Shown piece after piece: positions 1-7,232 of a stretch of DNA of 51,874 nt (positions within the stretch are counted from its first letter, which is position 1; each line of letters opens with the position of its first letter). Source of the DNA: Candidatus Dojkabacteria bacterium (GTDB lineage Bacteria > Patescibacteriota > Dojkabacteria > GCA-002793355); assembly GCA_015489595.1 (NCBI GenBank), contig WFZK01000002.1, positions 1 to 51,874 on the forward strand, read 5' to 3'. A program made the translations under genes and the position numbers. The notes under the pieces are model-generated. The model was given only the letters and a program-made list of their open reading frames with translations. It had not been told where the DNA came from and did no database searches.

Positions 1-318
1 CCAGATGAGATAGCTACTCAAGAGATTCTAAAGCACGATGTAATGCAACTTTTAAAGGAGCTTCCAGATCGCGAAAGAAGAGTGTTAGAGCTTAGATTCG
101 GGCTGGTTGACGGGGTTGTTAGGACTTTAGAAGAGGTTGGGAGAGAATTTGGTGTGACTCGCGAAAGGATAAGGCAGATAGAGGCAAAAGCTTTGGCCAG
201 ACTTAGACAGATAGCACTTAAGAAGAAAAAGAAGGAGAAAAAAGAAGCGGAGCAAAAACAAGAAGAGGCCGTAAAGCAAGCTAGGGAAGAACTAAAAGCT
301 AAGACAATCAAAGTGTAG
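1..318 (+). CDS. rpoD: Primary RNA polymerase sigma factor (RpoD/SigA), C-terminal end
   Basis: The frame is open from the first base, so only the last 105 residues are present and the start lies outside the window. They are region 4 of a group 1 sigma-70 factor: '[15 protein letters not shown]' followed by '[19 protein letters not shown]' and '[10 protein letters not shown]', the helix-turn-helix that reads the -35 element. A Lys/Glu-rich tail of about 35 residues follows the canonical end and is probably lineage-specific. The TAG stop abuts the ATG of the deformylase gene with no gap, so the two are co-transcribed. Family assignment is secure; group 1 rather than group 2 is inferred from the near-consensus region 4.2. 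Confidence 0.93.
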   Translation, partial: PDEIATQEILKHDVMQLLKELPDRERRVLELRFGLVDGVVRTLEEVGREFGVTRERIRQIEAKALARLRQIALKKKKKEKKEAEQKQEEAVKQAREELKAKTIKV

Positions 319-837
319 ATGAAAGCTCTAAAGATAATCACGGTTCCTGATTTTGAGAAGGAGTTAAGGAGAAAAAGTAAGCCGGTAGATCTGAACAAGT
401 TAGATGATCCTGAGCTGCAAGATTTTTTTGACGATTTACTTTTTACCATGCTTAATGCGGAAGATCAGGTGGGAGTAAATGGGGTGGGTATTTCGGCTGT
501 ACAGGTTAACCGCCATATAAGGGTTTTTTGGGCTCTGGATGTTAAAAAAGATAAGCCCAGATTGTATATAAATCCCGAGATTGAGGTCTTAGATAGTACC
601 ATTGTTGTTGGGAAAGAGGGCTGTTTGAGCATTCCAGAAGTTTACGGAATGGTACCAAGAGTTAGAAAGATTAGAGTGAAGTATTTTGATAGGAAAGGAC
701 ATCCGCACACAGTAGTGCTTTCTGGATTTAACGCTAGGATAGTGCAACACGAATATGATCATTTAGAAGGAATACTTTTTACGGACAAGATGGTTAAGGG
801 GCCTGCCCAAGGGTCAAAACAGGTGGATTTCGCATGA
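319..837 (+). CDS. def: Peptide deformylase
   Basis: Removes the N-terminal formyl group from nascent proteins at the ribosome; a cytosolic metalloenzyme. All three family motifs are visible: motif 1 'GVGISAVQ' (residues 55-62, a variant of GxGxAAxQ), motif 2 'EGCLS' (100-104, metal-ligand Cys102) and motif 3 'HEYDH' (144-148, two metal His and the catalytic Glu145). The length of 172 residues is normal. The start codon follows the rpoD stop directly with no separate promoter, so translation is probably coupled to the sigma factor gene. It ends 14 bp before the convergent YjbQ gene. The substitution of the usual AAPQ by SAVQ in motif 1 is a mild variant. Confidence 0.95.
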   Translation: MKALKIITVPDFEKELRRKSKPVDLNKLDDPELQDFFDDLLFTMLNAEDQVGVNGVGISAVQVNRHIRVFWALDVKKDKPRLYINPEIEVLDSTIVVGKEGCLSIPEVYGMVPRVRKIRVKYFDRKGHPHTVVLSGFNARIVQHEYDHLEGILFTDKMVKGPAQGSKQVDFA

Positions 838-851
838 GCCCCTAGCGTTGG

Positions 852-1277
852 CTATTCTCCGATTACCGTTACAATAATTTCTCGTCTCCTTGGTCTGTTG
901 TCAAAATCGACAAGAACGATCTGCTGCCATGTGCCCAGTTTTAGCTGGCCGTCTACAAACGGAACGGTTAGGCTAGGCTTGATGAAGCTGGCACGTATGT
1001 GTGCATGGCCGTTTCCTGTGTCAGAACCTCGATTGTGTGCATATTCAAGAGTAGAGGGGAATAGTCTTTCTAGAGCCTGATTTAAGTCTTCTATAAGTCC
1101 TGGCTCGTATTCAATAGTAGTAACTCCAGCAGTGGAGCCCGTTACAAAGATGTTTACGATACCTTGGGTTTTTTGGCTTTTCTTGAGGATTTCCAATACT
1201 GGATCTGTGATATCTATGATGTCGTTGAAACCTTGGGTCTGGATAGCGATGCTTTCCGCGTAGGTAATAGGATTCAT
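852..1277 (-). CDS. YjbQ/UPF0047 family protein
   Basis: A 141-residue protein of the YjbQ (UPF0047) family, a small trimeric beta fold; members have been linked to weak thiamine-phosphate synthase activity, but the physiological role is unsettled. Family marks are the central 'GSTAGVTTIEYEPG', the His/Asn-rich 'NGHAHIRAS' and 'LGTWQQIVLVDFD' with 'RPRRREIIVTV' at the C-terminus. It is the last gene of a four-gene minus-strand operon behind PilN/PilO-like genes, and its ATG overlaps the stop of the preceding gene (ATGA). It converges on def. Family is sure; the connection to the pilus genes is only positional. Confidence 0.88.
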   Translation of the reverse strand: MNPITYAESIAIQTQGFNDIIDITDPVLEILKKSQKTQGIVNIFVTGSTAGVTTIEYEPGLIEDLNQALERLFPSTLEYAHNRGSDTGNGHAHIRASFIKPSLTVPFVDGQLKLGTWQQIVLVDFDNRPRRREIIVTVIGE

Positions 1278-1537
1278 CGAGTATTAGATGGGGTTGGAGT
1301 TATCTCTTCTTTTTCGAATTCTTCTACTTTTATTTGTAAATACTTTTCCCTGTGGGATGTTTCGTCTAAAACTTGATGGTCAAATCCGCTGGGGAGGGGA
1401 CGTAAATACGGTTTTACATCTTCGAGAGGATTTTTCTTACTGCCGATAGCAAGAAGTATTTTTACGATTACAGTAAATACCCCAAGTGCAATTGCTAGGC
1501 TTAACAAAAGTCGTAAATTTGGACTTTTCCTATTCAT
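1274..1537 (-). CDS. Small single-TM protein of the pilus-like operon
   Basis: An 87-residue protein not recognised as a family. It has a short basic N-terminus (MNRKSPNLR), one membrane segment at about residues 10-31, and a polar C-terminal part of about 55 residues with an acidic cluster (VEEFEKEEI). It lies in the position a PilP-like protein would take after PilN and PilO, but no PilP lipobox or domain is visible. Its start overlaps the PilO-like gene by 8 bp and its stop overlaps the YjbQ start, so translation is coupled in both directions. Function inferred only from context: accessory subunit of the PilN/PilO inner-membrane complex. Confidence 0.7.
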   Translation of the reverse strand: MNRKSPNLRLLLSLAIALGVFTVIVKILLAIGSKKNPLEDVKPYLRPLPSGFDHQVLDETSHREKYLQIKVEEFEKEEITPTPSNTR

Positions 1538-2117
1538 TTAGGTTGTATTTGAATTTATACACTACGAAAACAATTGAATAGTCTAGGGTCAAAGAGTTTT
1601 TGGGAGTATAGCTTAAAGTGATGATTTTAGGGTGAAACGGTGTGTTTTCCCAATGTCGCATGAATTGGGAAAGAGTAGTGCTAGGCCCTTTGATATTGCA
1701 GCTAAAAGTAGTGGGGAGCAAATAATCATAGTTTTTAGCCATTTCAGCTGCGATTTTTTTGTTTATCTTTTCTGAAAATTTGACACTAGATAGCCTGAAA
1801 TTATAACTGTTTAAAACTCTATGTAGGTTATCGACCAGGAAGGAATAATCGCTGTTATATGGGAAATAGTAGGAGAATTTTTTAAGCGTAGGTCTAAGGT
1901 TTTCATACTGTTGCGAGAGTTCAGTTAGTCGTTCGTTTTTCTCTTGAAGCTCTTTAAGAGTAGTTTTATAGGTTTTGATAGTTTGTTTGGTTTTCAGTAT
2001 AGTATCAATCGTTGGTTTTATAGCGCCCCAGAATACGATATTTAACATAAGGAGTGTAAGTATGGCTGTAGAAAATGCTTTTTGTTGGCTAGTAGCGGCC
2101 ATTCCGTTTAAATTCAA
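1530..2117 (-). CDS. PilO-like type IV pilus assembly protein
   Basis: 195 residues in the bitopic PilO architecture: a short cytoplasmic end, one TM at about residues 18-35, a coiled-coil stretch (about 40-75, 'TLKELQEKNERLTELSQQYE'), then a small alpha/beta periplasmic-type domain. In known systems PilO pairs with PilN in the inner-membrane alignment complex of type IV pili. An internal ATG at 2102 (MAATSQQ) is an equally good start and would shorten the overlap with the upstream PilN-like gene from 29 to 14 bp. Sequence similarity to PilO is architectural rather than motif-based, so the call rests on the pairing with the neighbouring PilN-like gene. Confidence 0.72.
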   Translation of the reverse strand: MNLNGMAATSQQKAFSTAILTLLMLNIVFWGAIKPTIDTILKTKQTIKTYKTTLKELQEKNERLTELSQQYENLRPTLKKFSYYFPYNSDYSFLVDNLHRVLNSYNFRLSSVKFSEKINKKIAAEMAKNYDYLLPTTFSCNIKGPSTTLSQFMRHWENTPFHPKIITLSYTPKNSLTLDYSIVFVVYKFKYNLNE

Positions 2118-2640
2118 AATTTATAGCAAACAGTATAGATCCCCCTTGTCGCTGATTTGTTGAGGTTACAATGGTGTCTTTGCCAATTGCAGAAGAGTTG
2201 TTAAGATTATCAAGGAAAGTTTTAAGGGCATCATAGCTTCCTGCTTCGCCGTTAAGGCTTACGGATTTGTATGTGATATGGACACTTTTAAGTTTGATGC
2301 CTTCGGGGATAAGTTTTAGGAGATATTCGTATGATTTAGCCATGGATTGCTTGTCTTCGTAGAGATTTTGTAGCTCCTCTAGTGTTTTAGCTAGGATAGT
2401 AACCCTTTTTTCTTCGTTGCGTCGGTTTTTAAGAAGAGCCACCTGAGCCTTGATCTGATCTTGCATTTTATCTAGCTTATGATCATAAATAAGGTGCACG
2501 ACAAAGGTTATAAGAAGAGCAAGTTGAGCTAAAATTAAGAGGTACTTGGCAACATCGGTTATCCACAGATAGATTTTATCCCACCGATCCAATGGGATAA
2601 GGTTATCGTATAGCAGATTTACACTGGATTTTTTAGCCAT
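2089..2640 (-). CDS. PilN-like type IV pilus assembly protein
   Basis: 183 residues with PilN layout: the N-terminal 'VNLLYDNLIPLD' segment (PilN proteins carry a conserved IN/VNLLP-type strand that binds PilM), one TM at about 32-52, a coiled coil (about 55-95) and a C-terminal ferredoxin-like domain containing 'EGIKLKSVHITYKSVSLNG'. First gene of a four-gene overlapping operon (PilN, PilO, small TM protein, YjbQ). No pilM precedes it; instead there is a palindrome and a promoter 6 nt before the ATG. If the system is complete, PilM and the ATPases must be encoded elsewhere. Confidence 0.78.
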   Translation of the reverse strand: MAKKSSVNLLYDNLIPLDRWDKIYLWITDVAKYLLILAQLALLITFVVHLIYDHKLDKMQDQIKAQVALLKNRRNEEKRVTILAKTLEELQNLYEDKQSMAKSYEYLLKLIPEGIKLKSVHITYKSVSLNGEAGSYDALKTFLDNLNNSSAIGKDTIVTSTNQRQGGSILFAINFEFKRNGRY

Positions 2641-2646
2641 TAAAAT

Positions 2647-2652
2647 AGTATA
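2647..2652 (-). promoter_or_regulatory. Extended -10 box of the pilN operon
   Basis: On the minus strand TGC-TATACT ends 6 nt before the PilN-like ATG, so transcription should begin at or beside the start codon. No -35 match is apparent at the right distance. Confidence 0.6.
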
Positions 2653-2662
2653 GCACAGTTAA

Positions 2663-2716
2663 AAGGGGGGCTGGGGAGAAAATCCAAGGAGGTCGATTTT
2701 CTCCCCAGCCCCCCTT
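2663..2716. repeat. Long palindrome P1 of the intergenic palindrome family
   Basis: Perfect 22-bp arms (2663-2684 and 2695-2716) around a 10-nt centre. The right arm reads GATTTTCTCCCC followed by AGCCCCCC. The centre (caaggaggtc) happens to contain a Shine-Dalgarno-like AAGGAGGT on the plus strand, with no start codon after it. It lies just upstream of the pilN promoter and about 145 bp past the stop of the next gene on the same strand. Confidence 0.9.
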
Positions 2717-2861
2717 AATTACCATTTGTCTGCTGTTCTAGATTACCCTGCTGGCAGGCAACTTCCCAGTACCATGGAAAAGTAGGCTACTTTAGGGCGC
2801 GTAGAAAGATCTAGTATCTGTGCGCTTCTCCTAGCATCCATATGTCTTGCCTGTTTTTTTC

Positions 2862-3242
2862 TTAGAGAGGCGTAAGTACCATCTTAGCGAATATGACCAT
2901 CAGCCCTATGATCCAAACAGACCACCACATCATCGGGATTAGCTCGAATTTAAAGGCAGGTTTAAACTTAATAGCCAAGTGGATGAGATTTAGTAAAGTA
3001 AGGATCGTAGCTGACAGGCCTGCTGCTATTTCTGAGATGATGAGGCTCATGATACCTATCCTCCTGTAGAATTTCAGATGAGTTTCAGGATCGTATGGAA
3101 TAAAATGTGGGTTATTAATCAGCCCGATAAAGGTCTGAAAAAAGATAATAGTGAGGATTAAAATAAAACCAATGAAGCTTGCGGTCTGAGAGGATAGATG
3201 TATTCTAAGTTTGAGCCTAAGTCGGGAGAGGTACTTTTGCAT
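2862..3242 (-). CDS. Small three-TM membrane protein behind tRNA-His
   Basis: 126 residues, family not recognised. A basic N-terminus (MQKYLSRLRLKLR) is followed by three hydrophobic segments at about 24-44, 66-90 and 104-123. The frame stays open upstream through the tRNA, but those codons are the tRNA itself; the first ATG outside the tRNA (3240-3242) is taken as the start. Only 11 nt separate it from the tRNA-His 3' end and there is no Shine-Dalgarno, so tRNA 3' processing would leave an mRNA with an 11-nt leader. No function is proposed. Confidence 0.7.
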   Translation of the reverse strand: MQKYLSRLRLKLRIHLSSQTASFIGFILILTIIFFQTFIGLINNPHFIPYDPETHLKFYRRIGIMSLIISEIAAGLSATILTLLNLIHLAIKFKPAFKFELIPMMWWSVWIIGLMVIFAKMVLTPL

Positions 3243-3253
3243 GATAGTAGCTG

Positions 3254-3326
3254 GGTGACCAGCGGGATTCGAACCCGCGACCACCTGTTCCACAGACAGG
3301 CGCTCTACCACTGAGCTATGGTCACC
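3254..3326 (-). tRNA. tRNA-His (anticodon GTG)
   Basis: Full cloverleaf on the minus strand. The anticodon stem CCTGT/ACAGG encloses loop CTGTGGA, giving anticodon GTG. The T arm GCGGGTTCGAATCCCGC is perfect. The acceptor includes an extra encoded G at position -1 opposite C73, the identity element of bacterial tRNA-His. The 3' CCA is not encoded (C73 is followed by CAG), so a CCA-adding enzyme is needed. A TGT-TATAAT box at 3342-3337 lies 10 nt upstream. Confidence 0.96.
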
Positions 3327-3331
3327 AGTGT

Positions 3332-3360
3332 TTGTAATTATAACACGGCTTTGCTACACT
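3332..3360 (+). promoter_or_regulatory. Promoter of the first paralogue, overlapping the tRNA-His promoter
   Basis: TTGTAA (3332-3337), a 17-nt spacer, then TACACT (3355-3360) preceded by TGC. The same arrangement recurs before the second paralogue at 4604-4632. The minus-strand -10 box of tRNA-His (3337-3342, TATAAT) abuts or overlaps this -35, so the two divergent promoters compete for the same DNA. Confidence 0.7.
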
Positions 3361-3386
3361 AGAATAATTAATATGGAAGGTTCTAT

Positions 3387-4520
3387 GTGGGAAGTTTGAA
3401 GATTTTTCTGCGTACCATCAATGGTAGACTTGTAGTCTTTCTTTTGTTCTTTAGTGTAGCTTTAATGAGCTTAGCAATTGCCTTCCCTGGACCTTTTAAC
3501 AAGGCTACTGGCGGTGTATGTGCAGGCATCATACCGGGAGGGAAGATCAGTACCGAAGATGTCATCTTAGGGTTTTTTAATTTAGAGGAGGCCGAGATTG
3601 AATACATCCCGCCGGTTGCGGCCGAACGTCTTCAGTCAAGAGTCGTGGTCGAAGGTGACGCTTTAGAAATTTCCATAAAACTGAAAGACGTAAATTTCTA
3701 CGGCTATCAGGGAGATATCGGATTCAGAGAAATAATTTATTCGGGGAAGGATTACATTAAGCCGGAAGGCTCTGACCCCAAGCGGATGAGGGAAGTTCTA
3801 ACAAGACTTTTCTTCAAGAGGGTGAACCCTAAAATGATGGCGTTTTTGAAGACAAATCTGCCATATTCTTATATCTTTGAGGTTCTTGAGGGTAAAAGAT
3901 GGCTTAGGATGAATGTGCCTAAAGATCAGGCACAGTATGTTAAATTTACTGATCAGGATACGAGGCGGCTGGCTAGAATTCTTTCTCAAGCCGTCGAAAT
4001 AAAACGCGAGACTCGAATGAAATGTTGCGTGAACCTAGAGCTGAGTCTTAGCAAAAGTGGTCTTCTTAAAGCCTTGCAGGATTTTAAGGATGATCCGTTA
4101 TCTGAGAAGTTTGCAAAAAAGTTTAAACGTACTCCGACCGAGTTTAAGAGCTCCCTTGGAGCTGCGATAGAGATGGTTAAACGTGAGCCTAAAGAGAGCA
4201 TAGAAGCCTTCAGAGTTGTTGCTAAGATAAGAAGGGTCTGGGGTAAGGTCGTACCTGTGAGTCTTAGGGGTTATATGGTGATAAACCAACAGATCGCCAC
4301 CTCGATGCGGAAGGAGCTAGCTTCTACGCAGATAGAAGAGTTAGAGAAACAGCTAGGAAAGGAGTTGGCTTCTGAGATTATCATCTACTTTAATGACGCG
4401 GTATCCCAGGGTAAGCTGGATTTCGGAGAGCTGCGGATAAAAGTTTCTCGCGATCTCCCCTCTATTACTCCTCCGACTCCGTATGTAGACTTGGAGGAAA
4501 TAATAGGCAGTCTCCCTTAA
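3387..4520 (+). CDS. Anchored extracytoplasmic protein, first of a tandem paralogous pair
   Basis: 377 residues, family not recognised. An N-terminal signal anchor (about 14-33) is followed by a soluble, probably extracytoplasmic region. It shares with the next gene, in order: 'FPGPFNKATGGV' after the TM, 'AEIEYIPPVA', 'GYQGDIGF', 'PYSYIFEVLEGKRW', a Cys-Cys pair ('MKCCVNLEL') and 'LEKQLGKELASEI'. The start is GTG at 3387, 6 nt after GGAAGG; the ATG two bases upstream is in another frame and stops after four codons. A duplicated promoter precedes each copy, so the duplication included regulatory DNA. The vicinal Cys pair could bind metal or form a disulfide; this is inference. Confidence 0.85.
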   Translation: MGSLKIFLRTINGRLVVFLLFFSVALMSLAIAFPGPFNKATGGVCAGIIPGGKISTEDVILGFFNLEEAEIEYIPPVAAERLQSRVVVEGDALEISIKLKDVNFYGYQGDIGFREIIYSGKDYIKPEGSDPKRMREVLTRLFFKRVNPKMMAFLKTNLPYSYIFEVLEGKRWLRMNVPKDQAQYVKFTDQDTRRLARILSQAVEIKRETRMKCCVNLELSLSKSGLLKALQDFKDDPLSEKFAKKFKRTPTEFKSSLGAAIEMVKREPKESIEAFRVVAKIRRVWGKVVPVSLRGYMVINQQIATSMRKELASTQIEELEKQLGKELASEIIIYFNDAVSQGKLDFGELRIKVSRDLPSITPPTPYVDLEEIIGSLP

Positions 4521-4603
4521 TTTAGGTGAGGTTGGTTCTTGCGCGGTCAGGTCACGGTGCGAGTGGGGGCAGATACAATTTTTGCTTCACGCCCGCACTG
4601 TAT

Positions 4604-4632
4604 TTGTAAATAGCTTGTGGCTTTGCTATACT
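4604..4632 (+). promoter_or_regulatory. Promoter of the second paralogue
   Basis: TTGTAA (4604-4609), a 17-nt spacer, then TGC-TATACT (4627-4632). The stretch 'ggctttgcta.act' around the -10 is shared with the promoter at 3332-3360, so the two are copies of one promoter. Confidence 0.75.
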
Positions 4633-4666
4633 AGATTATCTAAGAACTAAATTAAGAGTCAGTTTT

Positions 4667-5833
4667 ATGGAAAAAGTAAAAGCTTTTCTGAATACCACGC
4701 TGGGTAAGCTCGTTGTGATAGCTGTAGTTTTTGTTGCAGCTTTGGGTGGTCTAGCTTTTGCCTTCCCAGAGCAGTTTGACCAGGCTACAGGAGGTGTCCT
4801 CTCGAATGTGTTACCAGGCGGACAGGCCAAGATAGAGAGGGTCCTAGAAGATATTGCAGAAGTTAAAAGAGTAGAGATTGAGTATGTACCTCCGGTTGCT
4901 TCTAAGTATGTCGAGTTTAAAGTCGTTAGTAATAATTCCGAGGTTGGGTACTCCAAGTTCACTCTAAAGCTTAAAAATTTGAATATAATGGGATATAGCG
5001 GCGACATAGGTATAGAAGAGATTACAGGGCGCAAAGAAGTTTTCTTAAAGCTTAATCTGTCTAATCCACAGGTGGTTGAGCAGTTGCTTTTGCAGCAGTT
5101 GGGGGGAAGAAAAGTTGATCCCCGTGCACTTGCGTATATAAAGAACACCCCACCCTATTCATACATTTTTGAGGTTTTGGAGGGTAAAAAGTGGATAAAA
5201 ATGGACGTGGAGTCATTGGCAGGCATGGTCTCGACTGGCTCCTCAAAGTTTCCCAACAAGCCTATAAAGCTAAGCGAGGAAGAAAGCAAAAGACTTATGA
5301 AGATGTTTGCTAAGGTGTTGGTGGTCAAGCAGGTCTCGCATGAGGATTGCTGCACTAAGTATAAGTTAGGGCTAGATAGACAGAAGCTAATAGAAGCTTT
5401 AAAAGAGCTCAGAGAAGATCCTATAGCCAGCAAATTTGAGCAGAGTTATGGGAATTTTAAAAAGGCATTAAATCAGATGATTTCAGAACTGTCCAAGGCT
5501 TCTGACAGCGAGTTTGAAAACACCACTATGGTGCTAGGTGTAAGAAAGCAGGGAGGTCATTTCGTGCCAGTGATGATGCGATTTTATGTAGCTTTAAATC
5601 AAAAGGCTGTTGATAATCTACGTAAGTCTTTAGCCCCAGAAAAGGTTGCTGAGTTAGAAAAGCAGGTGGGTAAAGAACTGGCCTCAGAACTTAAGAACTA
5701 CCTTAATAGAGCAGTCTCGGAGCGCCGAATGGATTTAGGGGAGATTAGATTCAGCAAGGTGAATAACGTGCCTCAGGTTACACCGCCCAGCAACTTTGTG
5801 GATGCTAAGGATTTGATGCGAGGGTTAAAATAG
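4667..5833 (+). CDS. Anchored extracytoplasmic protein, second of the tandem pair
   Basis: 388 residues, paralogue of the preceding gene and aligned over its whole length: N-terminal TM (about 13-32), then 'FPEQFDQATGGV', 'VEIEYVPPVAS', 'GYSGDIGIEEI', 'PYSYIFEVLEGKKW', the Cys-Cys pair ('EDCCTKYKLGL') and 'LEKQVGKELASEL'. Most differences are conservative, and the most divergent stretches are around residues 85-130 and 180-210. The conserved Cys pair and the strongly conserved PYSYIFEVLEGK block are the best candidates for the functional site. No known domain is recognised. A weak purine-rich stretch precedes the ATG. Confidence 0.87.
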   Translation: MEKVKAFLNTTLGKLVVIAVVFVAALGGLAFAFPEQFDQATGGVLSNVLPGGQAKIERVLEDIAEVKRVEIEYVPPVASKYVEFKVVSNNSEVGYSKFTLKLKNLNIMGYSGDIGIEEITGRKEVFLKLNLSNPQVVEQLLLQQLGGRKVDPRALAYIKNTPPYSYIFEVLEGKKWIKMDVESLAGMVSTGSSKFPNKPIKLSEEESKRLMKMFAKVLVVKQVSHEDCCTKYKLGLDRQKLIEALKELREDPIASKFEQSYGNFKKALNQMISELSKASDSEFENTTMVLGVRKQGGHFVPVMMRFYVALNQKAVDNLRKSLAPEKVAELEKQVGKELASELKNYLNRAVSERRMDLGEIRFSKVNNVPQVTPPSNFVDAKDLMRGLK

Positions 5834-5870
5834 AGACGTGTTCGATAAATAAAAATTGAGCAGGGGGCTG

Positions 5871-6554
5871 ATGTCGTTTAAGAAAAGGTTCGCAATGTCC
5901 ACGGTCAAGAAGAGTAGAGTCGCCACTAAAAGGCGCCTCTATATTTTGGGGGATCAAGCGGAGAAGGAACTTATAAATAAAGGGGTTCTAAACAAGGTGG
6001 TTTTTAAATGGAAGGCTCCCGATAGGATAGCCATTGATAAGGATAACTTTAAGTTTGCGAGCCTTGGAGGTGTTCTTTTTTTGGTGGGGCTGTACTTTCT
6101 TTGGATAGGGAAACCCCTATTTGCGGTAGCAGTGGCGGCTGTGTTTTTTCTTTATTATGTTTTGTATACAACTCCAGCAAGGGAGGTCGAGCATTCGATA
6201 GAGCTTTTGGGAATTAGGAGTTTTGGGGTGCTTTATCCCTGGGATAATCTTATTAATTTTTGGTTTGCTGAAAAGGACGGCAACCTGGTGTTGTATGTTT
6301 CGACTACTTTGGCTTTTCCTACAAGATTGATGATGGTAGTTCCTTCGAGAGAGGAGGCTCAAAAGATTCTCCTCTCTTTGGTGAAATATCTCCCCTACCG
6401 TAGATTGATCAAGAAGCAGTCCTGGTGGGATAAGACTGTTTACGGAAGATATCTGCCTCCTGAAGAGATAGTAGATGAGGATACAGTTGCGGAATTGGTA
6501 GACGAGTATAACAAAATAAAAGCCAAGGTTAGAAAAAGAAGAAAGAGTCCGTAA
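5871..6554 (+). CDS. Two-TM membrane protein with PH-like domain layout
   Basis: About 227 residues. A basic N-terminal third (residues 1-60) contains a short beta-like stretch. Two adjacent TMs (about 65-82 and 88-105) form a hairpin, followed by a domain with 'ELLGIRSFGVLYPWDNLINFWF' and a charged C-terminal tail ending KARKRRKSP-like. The order (two TMs then a beta-rich domain with a W-x-N-I motif) resembles bacterial PH/DUF5673-type membrane proteins, but no family is certain. ATG 5871 is preferred to the TTG at 5856 because GGGGG lies just before it; ATG 5895 is also possible. It follows the paralogous pair by 37 bp. Confidence 0.75.
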   Translation: MSFKKRFAMSTVKKSRVATKRRLYILGDQAEKELINKGVLNKVVFKWKAPDRIAIDKDNFKFASLGGVLFLVGLYFLWIGKPLFAVAVAAVFFLYYVLYTTPAREVEHSIELLGIRSFGVLYPWDNLINFWFAEKDGNLVLYVSTTLAFPTRLMMVVPSREEAQKILLSLVKYLPYRRLIKKQSWWDKTVYGRYLPPEEIVDEDTVAELVDEYNKIKAKVRKRRKSP

Positions 6555-6558
6555 GTGC

Positions 6559-6564
6559 TATAAT
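6559..6564 (+). promoter_or_regulatory. -10 box giving a leaderless mRNA for the hydrolase/ECF operon
   Basis: TGC-TATAAT ends exactly 5 nt before the ATG at 6570, so the predicted +1 is the A of the start codon. No -35 match is visible. Confidence 0.75.
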
Positions 6565-6569
6565 AATAC

Positions 6570-7232
6570 ATGAACTTCACCTATCAAGGCATTCAGTTTG
6601 CACTTTACGAGCACGATACCGCCTACGTAGGGTATCAGGGGAGGCACTTTTATTTTGATCCTTTTAAAGTACCTGAGGGATTGCCCCCTGCTGATGTTAT
6701 CTTTATCACCCATGATCATTTTGACCACTTTTCACCTGAAGATATAGATAAGCTAGCCACAGAAGCTACATCTCTTGTCGTGCCTGAGAGTATAGAAACC
6801 GTTGTAAAACAGAAGGTTAATCTTCGCCTCTATTCAGTAGAGATCGGCGAGACGTATACCCTTTTTGATCTAGAGATAACCCCTATTCCGGCCTACAACG
6901 TGAACAAATTTAAGGCTCCGGGAGAGGTTTTTCATCCTAAAGCTGCGGGATACGTGGGATACTTTGTGAAGTTTGGTGAAGTAGGAGTTTACTTTGCAGG
7001 GGACACCGATGCTATCCCAGAGATGCAGCAGCTTAAGGGGAAAGTTGATGTGGCATTCTTACCAATATCTGGGACTTATGTAATGACTATGGAGGAGGCA
7101 CTAGAGGCTGCAGAGATGATTGGGCCGAAGATTATTGTTCCTATGCATTATGGAGCAATCGTAGGAGAGCCAGATATGGGCCGCAAGTTTGCTCAGATGG
7201 TTGGTGATAAGTATATTGTTTATCCTAAATAA
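6570..7232 (+). CDS. Metallo-beta-lactamase-fold hydrolase (UPF0173/UlaG-like)
   Basis: 220 residues, cytosolic, of the MBL superfamily branch that includes UlaG and UPF0173 proteins. Metal-binding motif 'THDHFDH' (residues 47-53) supplies His48, His50, Asp52 and His53; 'FAGDTDAIPEM' supplies the bridging Asp and 'VPMHYGA' the final His. The substrate cannot be read from sequence; UlaG-like members act on lactones or phosphodiesters. Its TAA stop shares its last base with the ATG of the ECF sigma factor (TAATG), so translation is coupled and a functional connection to sigma signalling is plausible. Promoter and start are fixed by the -10 box 5 nt upstream. Confidence 0.88.
   Translation: MNFTYQGIQFALYEHDTAYVGYQGRHFYFDPFKVPEGLPPADVIFITHDHFDHFSPEDIDKLATEATSLVVPESIETVVKQKVNLRLYSVEIGETYTLFDLEITPIPAYNVNKFKAPGEVFHPKAAGYVGYFVKFGEVGVYFAGDTDAIPEMQQLKGKVDVAFLPISGTYVMTMEEALEAAEMIGPKIIVPMHYGAIVGEPDMGRKFAQMVGDKYIVYPK

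Noticed and set aside
2685-2694. Shine-Dalgarno-like AAGGAGGT in the centre of palindrome P1
   Set aside because: No start codon follows at a usable distance on that strand, so it is probably chance.
2741-2842. 32-codon minus-strand frame ending in LPAG, between P1 and the 126-residue protein gene
   Set aside because: No Shine-Dalgarno, no -10 at the leaderless distance and no recognisable product; it may still be examined in relatives.
4540-4600. GC-rich inverted repeat (gtgcgag and cgcccgcac) before the second paralogue
   Set aside because: Pairing is interrupted and no U-tract follows; not strong enough for a terminator and not a member of the palindrome family.
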